Assembly (NCBI GenBank): GCA_937917505.1
Contig: CALDMQ010000103.1
Span: 1-9,459, forward strand
Origin: an uncultured Erysipelotrichaceae bacterium
GTDB taxonomy: Bacteria; Bacillota_I; Bacilli_A; Erysipelotrichales; Coprobacillaceae
Length of the DNA stretch: 9,459 bases
Reading direction: 5' to 3'
Made by a program: the position numbers and the translations under genes. The notes under the pieces were generated by a model. That model had not been told where the DNA came from. It worked only from the letters and a program-made list of their open reading frames with translations, and did not search any database. Of the stretch, positions 1-5,593 are shown piece by piece (position 1 is the first letter of the stretch; the number at the start of each line of letters is the position of its first letter).

Positions 1-772
1 TCAGATTCTAATGGCATCTATTGGTGGAAATAATACAAACTCAATTTTACCATATATTGATTATGAATATTTAAAGAAGCATCCCGAAATAATTATTGGA
101 TATTCAGATGTTACCGCCTTATTGCTTGCTATTTACGCAAAGACAGGGCTAATTACTTTTTATGGACCGGCTGTTGCATCTTCGTTTGGGGAGTTGCCTC
201 CTTTTGTTGATTGGACATTTGATAGTTTTAACTCTACGATAAAAGGGACAATATCTTTTCCTTATTGTTATGAAAAGCCAGAGGTTTGGACAGAAGAGTT
301 TATCAATTGGGCTGAACAAGACAGGTCAAAAGAGCAACTTGGAAATGATTGGATATGCGTGAATCCAGGGATTTGTCAGGGGAGAATGATAGGCGGAAAT
401 CTTAACACAATGGAGGGCTTTTTTGGAACTGAATATATGCCGGAGATTAAAAAGGGAGATATTCTGTTTATTGAGGATTCGTTAAAAGATGCGTGTACAA
501 TAGAACGTTCTTTCTCATTGTTGAAACTTGCTGGTGTATTTGAAAAAGTAAGTGGAATAATCTTGGGAAAACATGAAAAATTCGATGATAATGGAACTGG
601 AAAATGTCCTTATGAAATTCTATTAGAAGTTTTAGGAGATACTAAAATTCCTATATTAGCTGATTTTGATTGTTGTCATACACACCCTATGCTTACTATG
701 CCTATTGGATGTGAAGTGATGATGGATGCAGCAAATAAGAAAGTTGTATTGATGGAATCTCCATTGAATTAA
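1..772 (+). CDS. LD-carboxypeptidase / MccF-like S66 serine peptidase (5' partial)
   Basis: This is an S66-family peptidase. The family includes LD-carboxypeptidase A, which trims the terminal D-Ala of murein tetrapeptides, and MccF, which gives immunity to microcin C. The reading frame is open to the window edge. Residues just before the ATG at 11 (Q-I-L) fit the family, so that ATG is internal and roughly 70-90 N-terminal residues are missing. Counting from the ATG at 11, the nucleophile elbow is GYSD with Ser32. Glu155 lies in LFIEDS and the catalytic His223 in CCHTHPML followed by TMPIG, giving the full Ser-Glu-His triad. There is no signal peptide in the visible part. The C-terminus looks complete. 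LdcA and MccF subgroups cannot be separated with confidence. A GNAT gene follows after 55 bases, and resistance or immunity genes often occur in such pairs. Confidence 0.88.
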   Translation, partial: QILMASIGGNNTNSILPYIDYEYLKKHPEIIIGYSDVTALLLAIYAKTGLITFYGPAVASSFGELPPFVDWTFDSFNSTIKGTISFPYCYEKPEVWTEEFINWAEQDRSKEQLGNDWICVNPGICQGRMIGGNLNTMEGFFGTEYMPEIKKGDILFIEDSLKDACTIERSFSLLKLAGVFEKVSGIILGKHEKFDDNGTGKCPYEILLEVLGDTKIPILADFDCCHTHPMLTMPIGCEVMMDAANKKVVLMESPLN

Positions 773-827
773 GTAACAATTTTTGACTTAGAAAATCGAT
801 AAATCGGAATTTTGAGGTGAAAATGTG

Positions 828-1334
828 ATGGAAATTAAAATTGAAAAAGCATTACCGGAAGATGCTGAAAACATATTAGAATATCTGAAAATTGTTGGTG
901 AAGAAACTGATAATCTTACATTTGGTGCAGAAGGAATGCCGATTTCCATTGAGGAAGAACGAGACTATATTGCTTCTCTTCTGGATTCGACATCATCTGT
1001 AATGTGTGTGGCAAAAAGAGGAAATGAAATTGTTGGCAATGCCAGTTTTAGCGGTATGAATAGAGAACGTCTAAAACATAGAGGTGAACTGGCTGTTTCT
1101 GTAAAACGAGCTGAGTGGAGCAAAGGAATTGGTAGTATGTTGATAGATTATATTATTGATTTTGCAAAAAATATCGCTCACGCAGAGATTATTTCATTAG
1201 AAGTCAGAAGTGATAATACCAGAGCAGTCAAATTGTACGAAAAGTATGGTTTTGAAAAAATAGGTTCATTTCCTGGTTTTTTCAAAATTAACGATGAGTA
1301 TGTGGAGTTTGATTTAATGAATTTATATTTGTGA
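828..1334 (+). CDS. GNAT-family N-acetyltransferase
   Basis: This is a single-domain, cytoplasmic GCN5-related acetyltransferase of 168 aa, a typical family length. The acetyl-CoA binding motif A runs over residues 87-104, with the pyrophosphate loop W-S-K-G-I-G replacing the usual R/Q-x-x-G-x-G; Trp at this place is common in some GNAT branches. Motif B is DNTRAVKLYEKYGF at about 129-142. A GTG at 825 is in frame, but the ATG at 828 lies eight bases after the GAGGTG site (814-819), so 828 is the better start. The protein resembles the group that modifies small molecules or ribosomal protein termini, but the substrate cannot be read from the sequence. It follows the S66 peptidase by 55 bases in the same direction without a clear terminator between them, so co-transcription is possible. 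Confidence 0.9.
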   Translation: MEIKIEKALPEDAENILEYLKIVGEETDNLTFGAEGMPISIEEERDYIASLLDSTSSVMCVAKRGNEIVGNASFSGMNRERLKHRGELAVSVKRAEWSKGIGSMLIDYIIDFAKNIAHAEIISLEVRSDNTRAVKLYEKYGFEKIGSFPGFFKINDEYVEFDLMNLYL

Positions 1335-2053
1335 TTAGGAAAGTCAAATTCCCGGTTGTAGAATTGAGAAAAATTTAAATATATAACTCAGATGTAGCCT
1401 GAGTGCATTTTGAGTACAATTTTTATAACAGTCAAAAGCACTTATGCAAATAGGGCGAATATAGCAATAAAAAATAGCTGGAATGCTATAAAAACATGAG
1501 AATGAAATTGCTGTGAGACGAGTTCGAGTAGTTTATAGCAAATGTTTGTGTTTTAATAAAAGTGTTTCTATGTAAGTAGGAGCACTATTTTTTAAACTAA
1601 ATTTTATTTAATGATTATAAATTGATGTTGCAAAGGCGAAGATATAAATTTTGTAATAATTATTGATGAAAAATGTTGAGATAGTTAAATAAGATTAGGA
1701 TTACAATCGAGAACATTAGAGAATCTAAAGAGAGTAAAATATTTATTTGATATAAAAGAGATTTCATATAACGCATGAACATATCAGTCTTGTGAACCGC
1801 AATTAAAGCAATGGATTCGAAAGGAATCAAAGGAGAAGATGATATTGTTATAAGAACTTTGATTAAGACACTTGATTTTTGAGCAGGTTTTATTATTATC
1901 ATAATATTCTTATATAGAGAAAAAAGAAAAAAACTAAGAATGAATAAAGGAATATAGAAAAATAACTTAGCATTAACAATTATGCTTTAATAACTTGGTA
2001 TAAGAGATAAAAGAGTCATGAGATTTTTTCAATTTATTGGTGAAAATACGTGA
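1335..2053. other. Gene-free AT-rich stretch with possible decayed coding sequence
   Basis: No intact gene is visible in this roughly 720-base stretch. Small hairpins occur at 1386-1404 (ACTCAG/CTGAGT, 7-base loop) and 1474-1489 (ATAGC/GCTAT), neither with a T-tract. On the plus strand, open but start-less runs occur at about 1399-1500. A run at 1796-1882 reads as a plausible helical peptide beginning TAIKAMDSKG and ending at a TGA; stops precede it in the same frame. These could be remnants of decayed genes, but no family was recognised. Confidence 0.4.
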
Positions 2054-2072
2054 TTGTTTGAAGAATTTCATG

Positions 2073-2087
2073 TACACTTAAAGTGTA
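2073..2087. promoter_or_regulatory. 15-bp palindrome, candidate operator for the flavodoxin-like gene
   Basis: TACACTT-A-AAGTGTA is a perfect inverted repeat with 7-base arms and a one-base centre. It ends where the AAGGGG ribosome site (2087-2092) begins, 15 bases before the start codon. A site here could bind a dimeric repressor, or in RNA form a short hairpin next to the Shine-Dalgarno. No regulator gene lies nearby and the promoter is not clear, so the role is inference. Confidence 0.45.
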
Positions 2088-2101
2088 AGGGGATGAGATT
2101 G

Positions 2102-2599
2102 ATGAAAGTTATAGTTTATAAAAGTAAACATGGTACAACAAAGAAAGTTGCGAAAATTATCAGTGAGTATATAGATGATTGCTTGTTGATGGATTTGGTT
2201 GATTTGGATTATCGTATTTTAGAAAAGGCGGATATGATTATTGTTGGTACACCGGTTTATCATCGTGAACTAGATTCTGGCATAGTGGAGTTTGTTAAAA
2301 ATAATCAAGAACTTTTAGTAGCTAAAAAATATAGTTTATATGTAGTGGGTATATTGCAAAGTGAATTTATGACTTTTGTTAATGATGCTTTTTCGTATGA
2401 TATATTAAAAGATATGAAAGTGATTGCTGGAGTTGGTGGTGTTTTATATTACCCTGATTTATCGATAAGCGAGAAGATGGCTTTACAGGTAATGAATAAA
2501 CGTTCTCCTATTATTATTAAACAAAAAGAAAAAGATATTTTTGAAAATTTAAATCGTGAGGAAATTCAGATTTTTTGTGGAAAAATAAAAAAGTTATAG
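2102..2599 (+). CDS. Flavodoxin-domain protein
   Basis: This is a 165-aa cytoplasmic protein of the flavodoxin fold, most like the Flavodoxin_5 group that includes HemG-type and menaquinone-linked flavodoxins. It starts with a beta-strand (KVIVY) followed by the FMN-phosphate loop S8-K-H-G-T-T13. The second characteristic block is IIVGTPVYHRELDSGIVEF, where the GTPVY turn would contact the flavin. It likely carries FMN and acts in electron transfer, but the partner is unknown. The frame also opens at a TTG at 2054, but the ATG at 2102 has AAGGGG nine bases upstream and begins exactly at the first strand, so 2102 is chosen. The palindrome at 2073-2087 may control it. It stands alone, with gene-free DNA before it and the rplM promoter after it. 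Confidence 0.85.
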   Translation: MKVIVYKSKHGTTKKVAKIISEYIDDCLLMDLVDLDYRILEKADMIIVGTPVYHRELDSGIVEFVKNNQELLVAKKYSLYVVGILQSEFMTFVNDAFSYDILKDMKVIAGVGGVLYYPDLSISEKMALQVMNKRSPIIIKQKEKDIFENLNREEIQIFCGKIKKL

Positions 2600-2629
2600 A
2601 CTTTTATAAGAATTTTTACTTTTTCATTT

Positions 2630-2650
2630 GAAAATGAGAATTTTCTTCAT
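2630..2650 (+). terminator. Weak candidate terminator after the flavodoxin-like gene
   Basis: GAAAAT-GAGA-ATTTTC (2630-2645) forms a 6-bp, AT-rich hairpin 30 bases after the stop, followed by only a broken T-run. It is thermodynamically weak and may not terminate efficiently. Confidence 0.3.
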
Positions 2651-2678
2651 TTTATCATATAGTTTCTTTGGTTTTTTG

Positions 2679-2706
2679 TTGACAAAGTCAAGGATATTGT
2701 TATAAT
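2679..2706 (+). promoter_or_regulatory. rplM-rpsI promoter
   Basis: A perfect TTGACA (2679-2684) and a perfect TATAAT (2701-2706) are separated by 16 bases. A TG at 2698-2699 gives an extended -10 (TGTTATAAT). Transcription should start near 2713, leaving a leader of about 50 bases before rplM. This is the closest match to a vegetative consensus promoter in the window, as expected for a ribosomal protein operon. Confidence 0.88.
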
Positions 2707-2727
2707 GATAAATGCCTTATTTTAACT

Positions 2728-2748
2728 ATGTAGCCCCGGAAACTACAT
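2728..2748 (+). promoter_or_regulatory. Candidate L13 leader hairpin in the rplM 5' UTR
   Basis: ATGTAG (2728-2733) pairs with CTACAT (2743-2748) around a 9-base C/G/A loop. The hairpin ends one base before the AGGAGG ribosome site (2750-2755). In low-GC Gram-positives the rplM-rpsI transcript carries a short L13 leader thought to be bound by L13 for feedback control. Position and size fit that element, but a covariance-model match could not be tested. Confidence 0.55.
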
Positions 2749-2762
2749 TAGGAGGATTCGAA

Positions 2763-3200
2763 ATGAGACAAACAACAATGGCTAAAGAAGCTACAATTGA
2801 ACGTAAATGGTACGTTGTTGATGCTGAAGGTTTAACATTAGGACGTTTAGCATCAGAAGTTGCTACAGTATTAAGAGGAAAACATAAACCAACTTTTACA
2901 CCACATGTAGATACTGGTGATTATGTAATTATCGTTAATGCTGAAAAAGTAGTAATGACAGGTAAAAAATTAGATAATGTAAAATATTACCGTCATACTG
3001 GATGGTTAGGTGGTTTAAAAGTTAAAACTGCTCGCCAATTTCAAGAAGCTGATCCTACAGGGTTTGTAGAAGCAGCAGTAAAGGGTATGCTACCTCATAA
3101 CACACTTGGAAGAAAACAAGGGATGAAATTATTTGTTTATACTGGTAGTGAACATCCACACGCAGCACAAAAACCAGTAGAGTTAAAGATTAAGGGATAG
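2763..3200 (+). CDS. rplM: 50S ribosomal protein L13
   Basis: L13 is an early-assembly protein of the large ribosomal subunit that binds 23S rRNA. The product from the ATG at 2763 is 145 aa, the usual Bacillota length, and opens with MRQTTMAKEATIERKW, very close to Bacillus L13. An in-frame ATG at 2712 would lie at the expected transcription start and add 17 residues foreign to the family. The ATG at 2763 has a perfect AGGAGG seven bases upstream, so it is chosen. Conserved blocks include LGRLAS, LRGKHKPTFTPHVDTGD, KVVMTGKK and the C-terminal MLPHNTLGR plus EHPHAAQKP. It is the first gene of the rplM-rpsI operon. Its TAG stop overlaps the AGGAGG of rpsI, so translation is likely coupled. Confidence 0.97.
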   Translation: MRQTTMAKEATIERKWYVVDAEGLTLGRLASEVATVLRGKHKPTFTPHVDTGDYVIIVNAEKVVMTGKKLDNVKYYRHTGWLGGLKVKTARQFQEADPTGFVEAAVKGMLPHNTLGRKQGMKLFVYTGSEHPHAAQKPVELKIKG

Positions 3201-3214
3201 GAGGACGAGAAATA

Positions 3215-3607
3215 ATGGCTAATGTACAATACAGAGGAACTGGACGTAGAAAATCTTCAGTAGCACGTGTTATCTTAACACCAGGTGCTGGGAAAATTGT
3301 TATCAATGGTAGAGAAGCAAAAGATTATTTACCATCAGAAGTATTATTAATGGTCGTCAACCAACCACTTGAATTAACTGGAACAACTGGTAAGTTTGAT
3401 GTGTCTGTAAATGTTTATGGTGGAGGTTATACAGGTCAAGCTGGAGCTATCCGTCATGGTATTTCTAGAGCTTTATTACAAGCTGGTGATGATTATAGAT
3501 CAGTGTTAAAAGCTGCTGGATTTTTAACTCGTGATGCACGTGTGAAAGAACGTAAGAAATATGGTCTTAAAGCTGCACGTAGAGCACCACAATTCTCAAA
3601 ACGTTAA
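3215..3607 (+). CDS. rpsI: 30S ribosomal protein S9
   Basis: S9 is a small-subunit head protein whose C-terminal tail reaches the P-site tRNA. The 130-aa product has the standard length. It has the N-terminal YRGTGRRKSSVARV signature, the glycine-rich VYGGGYTGQAGAIRHGISRAL core, and the basic tail ending FSKR, whose terminal Lys-Arg is universally conserved. The ATG lies 14 bases after the rplM stop, with AGGAGG at 3199-3204 overlapping that stop. It is the second and last gene of the operon and is followed by a strong terminator. Confidence 0.97.
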   Translation: MANVQYRGTGRRKSSVARVILTPGAGKIVINGREAKDYLPSEVLLMVVNQPLELTGTTGKFDVSVNVYGGGYTGQAGAIRHGISRALLQAGDDYRSVLKAAGFLTRDARVKERKKYGLKAARRAPQFSKR

Positions 3608-3636
3608 TTTATACGTTATTTACGAGAAATTCAAAG

Positions 3637-3694
3637 AAACTCAAATCGAAAAAAGCCTTTATTTATCGGCTAAAACTCGGTTTGAGTTTTTTTT
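3637..3694 (+). terminator. rplM-rpsI intrinsic terminator with nested alternative stems
   Basis: A compact hairpin AAAACTC-GGTTT-GAGTTTT (3672-3690) runs into a T8 tract ending at 3694. The same 3' arm (CGGTTTGAGTTT, 3678-3689) can instead pair with AAACTCAAATCG at 3637-3648, giving a 12-position stem with one G·U-type position. That larger stem would enclose a small AGCC/GGCT helix. Either form ends transcription about 80 bases after rpsI. Confidence 0.85.
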
Positions 3695-3786
3695 CTGTTT
3701 TCCAATATTTAAAACGGTAAGAAGCATATAAGCAGCAAGTAAGTAGCAATATTCTCTCCTCACAATTCTCAAATATGCAACACTAT

Positions 3787-3816
3787 AAAAAAAGGAACTC
3801 CAATTAAGAAGTTCTT
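3787..3816 (-). terminator. Terminator of the PBECR4-like cassette (minus strand)
   Basis: On the minus strand AAGAACT (3816-3810) pairs with AGTTCCTT (one bulged C) and is followed directly by a T-rich tract ending at 3787. It lies 12 bases after the stop codon of the PBECR4-like pseudogene, closing the cassette as an independent transcription unit. Confidence 0.7.
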
Positions 3817-3827
3817 ATGAGTGGTTA

Positions 3828-4447
3828 TTATTTTATGTCTTCAGTGATTAGATCAGCTATTTTATCACTAAACTCTTTAACAATTTCAATATTACCAATC
3901 ACAATTTTATTAAATTTCTTTTCATTTCTTTTCTTGGATAAGACTAAATCAACAGTTAATGGGTTTGTTTTTAATTCATTCCCCTTTAATAGTGTTTTAG
4001 GTCTTGATACAATTCCGTGAGAAAATCAAAGTGTAATTTTCTTATCACTAGTAGCAATGGCGCATACTATCTTGTTTCTTTTAAAATCTTCTTCAATCAA
4101 AATATCATCTTGAAATAAAGTACTTACTCTTTCTAATGATTTAATTTTTCTTTTGACAGAACCTTTAATACTGTTTTCATCTTTTCCATTTTTATTAAAA
4201 TCAAAATCATCTTCAATTAGCGTTCCATCATAGCATTTATCAAAAAAAGATGTAGCAGATAAATTTGTATTAATTCCAACAAGATGAAGAAAATTATCTT
4301 TTTCGGCTGAAAGAATATAGCAATCTCTTTTTTGAAACCTTTAGAACAGATGAGGTATTGATGGTCAACAAAAACTTCTTTATATTTTTTTGATAAAGTT
4401 ATTGCGATTTCTTTTACTCTTGTTTTAAAAGAAGTTTGTTCAGCCAT
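3828..4447 (-). pseudogene. Broken PBECR4-like nuclease/toxin gene (frameshift plus nonsense)
   Basis: Read on the minus strand from the ATG at 4447, the gene starts with MAEQTSFKTRVKEIAITLSK. A GGAG ribosome site (4459-4456) lies eight bases upstream. The frame is lost near 4315-4325, where one base appears deleted. Coding then resumes in the next frame with AEKDNFLHLVGINTNLS and continues to the TAA at 3828. A second lesion is an in-frame TGA at 4028-4026, at a place where relatives would have Gly. Repaired, the protein would be about 206 aa. It contains FFDKCYDGTL, IKGSVKRKI, LIEEDFKRNKIVCAIATSD and SRPKTLLKGNEL, which I recognise as the pattern of PBECR4-domain proteins. That family is a predicted nuclease of the Barnase/EndoU/Colicin E5/RelE-like group, found in phages and mobile elements. 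The family call is from memory; the two lesions are seen directly. It sits downstream of a repeat-bearing RNA leader. Confidence 0.75.
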
Positions 4448-4465
4448 GTTTTCATCTCCGTTTCT

Positions 4466-4497
4466 ATGAAATAATAAAGGGCGATTACTCGCCCTTT
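4466..4497 (-). terminator. Hairpin (attenuator or terminator) between the RNA repeats and the PBECR4-like gene
   Basis: AAAGGGCGA and TCGCCCTTT (4476-4484 and 4489-4497) form a perfect 9-bp stem with a 4-base loop. On the minus strand it is followed by ATTATTT, an interrupted and therefore probably leaky T-tract. It lies 22 bases after the second repeat and about 17 bases before the GGAG ribosome site. In type III toxin-antitoxin loci a hairpin in this position limits toxin mRNA relative to antitoxin RNA. Confidence 0.7.
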
Positions 4498-4519
4498 GAT
4501 TTTTAGTAGTTTTCTCTGC

Positions 4520-4552
4520 AATTGGAGCAGGTTTTAGGTCTCTGCTCCGACC
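4520..4552 (-). repeat. Pseudoknot repeat 2 (33 nt)
   Basis: It begins at the base directly after repeat 1. Minus-strand order: GGTC (4552-4549), GGAGCAG (4548-4542), A, GACC (4540-4537), loop TAAAAC (4536-4531), CTGCTCC (4530-4524), AATT. Stem 1 is identical to repeat 1. Stem 2 is a perfect 7-bp helix in which four pairs differ from repeat 1 yet all still pair, which supports a real RNA structure. Confidence 0.72.
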
Positions 4553-4587
4553 AATGGACATGGGTTTTTGAGGTCTCCATACCGACC
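4553..4587 (-). repeat. Pseudoknot repeat 1 (35 nt)
   Basis: Minus-strand order: GGTC (4587-4584), GGTATGG (4583-4577), A, GACC (4575-4572), A-rich loop TCAAAAAC (4571-4564), CCATGTCC (4563-4556), ATT. GGTC pairs with GACC. ATGG pairs with CCAT, then a U·G pair, a bulged U and GG/CC extend the second stem. The order of the four arms (1-2-1'-2') is that of an H-type pseudoknot. Confidence 0.7.
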
Positions 4588-4602
4588 TTTATCTTCATAC
4601 AT

Positions 4603-4630
4603 ATGATAACATGCCGGTAGAAAAAGTCAA
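4603..4630 (-). promoter_or_regulatory. Promoter of the repeat RNA / PBECR4-like cassette
   Basis: On the minus strand TTGACT (4630-4625) and TATCAT (4608-4603) are separated by 16 bases. A TG one base upstream of the -10 gives the extended form TGTTATCAT. This is the same design as the rplM promoter. The predicted start lies just before repeat 1, so the repeats would be at the 5' end of the RNA. Confidence 0.75.
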
Positions 4631-4686
4631 TACATATCCATTATAAATAGTTTATTCGTTTTATATCAATTTATGCGAGTTTTTAA

Positions 4687-5100
4687 TTAATTAGAAGATT
4701 TTAGATGTTCAGGATAATAAATTGAATTAATAGCTTGAAGTAAATATTTCATATCAATGTGAGTATATACTTCTTCTGTTACATTCATAGCCCTTTTATG
4801 TCCTACAATAAGTTTAATATAAGCCGGTGATACTTTTGCTTCTGTCATTAATGAAATGCATGTATAGCGGCAACAATGAGGTGTTTGTTCAAGTCCTGAT
4901 TTCTCCATGAGAGGAACAAAATAACTATCGTAGTCGTTTCTATATTTAAATGGCTTTTACTCTTCGGTGTGTAATAAATAGTCACATTCTGATGAGTCAT
5001 ATCAATTTTTGATAAATGGATCAATGTGATTGTTGATTGGAACTTTTTTTATTCTTTGATTTTTCAATAAAGAAATATGTGATAAATCAAGATATACAAG
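4687..5100 (-). pseudogene. Tyrosine recombinase (phage-type integrase) C-terminal remnant
   Basis: The minus-strand frame encodes the catalytic C-terminal part of a site-specific tyrosine recombinase. The HxxR box is HCCRYTCISL, with Arg preserved and the family HT changed to YT. The GH box is IKLIVGHKRAMNVT, and the nucleophile Tyr lies in EEVYTHID. The C-terminus ends at 4687. Upstream in the same frame come NDYDSYFVPLMEKSGLEQTP and a beta-strand region ending KKVPINNHIDPF, as in integrases. Two stops interrupt it: TAA at 4959-4957 (probably from Glu) and TGA at 5004-5002 (probably from Trp). No N-terminal arm-binding domain is recognisable beyond about 5100. It reads towards the PBECR4-like cassette, ending 57 bases before that promoter, and marks this region as the remains of an integrated element. 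Confidence 0.85.
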
Positions 5101-5593
5101 ATTTCTATGAACAATTGCTATCGTAGTTATAATCACGAAGTTTTTGAAATATCCTGTCGCAAATGTTTAATGGGCATTTGTATGCTCTGCCGGGGGAGGT
5201 TATTCGTTGTTTTTTTCTTATATAAAGACGTGGTGTTAACAGAGTAAATGAGTATCTATGTTAATATAAATGTATAAATTAATGATGGCTAATTTGAGAT
5301 CGATTTACGTTAATAAATTTTTTAAATGTCTTAATAAATTTTTTGGTTTTGACTTAATTCTTCATTTCATCTAACCTTACCTTGTAAGTCAATGCTGTTT
5401 TATGGGAAGAATGTGCTTTCTTTGAATATTAAAATCATTGTTTGATTATCATCTAATATATTGGGGGATTTTAATTGCTCTATAGGAAAAATAGGATCAT
5501 TATCATTATTTTTTTAAAAATATGAAATATTTGATACACATTTATAAGAAAATAAAGTATACTTGAAAAAGAATTATTGAAGGAAGGTTTGGT
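5101..5593. other. Gene-free stretch between the integrase remnant and pnuC
   Basis: No intact gene is seen. A 14-base direct repeat, TTAATAAATTTTTT, occurs at 5310-5323 and 5331-5344, spaced 21 bases start to start. A short GC-richer patch lies near 5178-5195. On the minus strand an open run at about 5510-5400, including DPIFPIEQLKSPNILDDNQT, ends at a TAA but has no start. It may be another decayed gene fragment of the element. No clear promoter for pnuC was found in the last 70 bases. Confidence 0.4.

Larger units (their letters stand above)
4476..4596 (-). ncRNA. Candidate repeat RNA (type III antitoxin-like) upstream of the PBECR4-like gene
   Basis: The predicted transcript starts near 4596, about seven bases after the -10 at 4608-4603. 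After a leader of roughly eight bases it contains two directly adjacent repeats (4587-4553 and 4552-4520), a 22-base linker and the hairpin at 4497-4476. Each repeat can fold as an H-type pseudoknot with GGTC/GACC as stem 1 and a covarying stem 2 (see the repeat entries). The stretch is clearly richer in G and C than its surroundings and has no coding potential of its own. The linker begins GCAGAGAAAAC, which resembles part of the second repeat and could be a degenerate third copy. Antitoxin function is inference from architecture. A cis-acting regulatory leader is the main alternative. Confidence 0.55.

Noticed and set aside
1660..1902. Minus-strand open frame of 80 codons
   Set aside because: Low-complexity hydrophobic sequence without a ribosome site, in AT-rich DNA; it looks like chance.
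2712..2762. N-terminally extended L13 starting at the ATG at 2712
   Set aside because: That ATG lies at the predicted transcription start and has no ribosome site, and its codons form the leader hairpin; the family start is at 2763.
3817..4020. Plus-strand open frame of 67 codons
   Set aside because: It is antisense to the PBECR4-like pseudogene, has no ribosome site and no recognisable protein.
4520..4587. CRISPR array
   Set aside because: Only two copies, directly adjacent without spacers, with internal covariation; this fits structured RNA, not repeat-spacer units.
4026..5004. TGA read as an amino acid (alternative code) in the two pseudogenes
   Set aside because: Intact genes use TGG for Trp, none contains an internal TGA, and the acetyltransferase ends naturally at TGA (1332-1334). 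The integrase also has a TAA and the nuclease gene a frameshift.
5531..5563. pnuC promoter from TTGATA (5531) and TATACT (5558)
   Set aside because: The spacer would be 21 bases, too long for a normal promoter, and no better -35 was found.
5521..5593. NAD-sensing riboswitch upstream of pnuC
   Set aside because: No conserved stem or pseudoknot pattern could be recognised in the short AT-rich leader.
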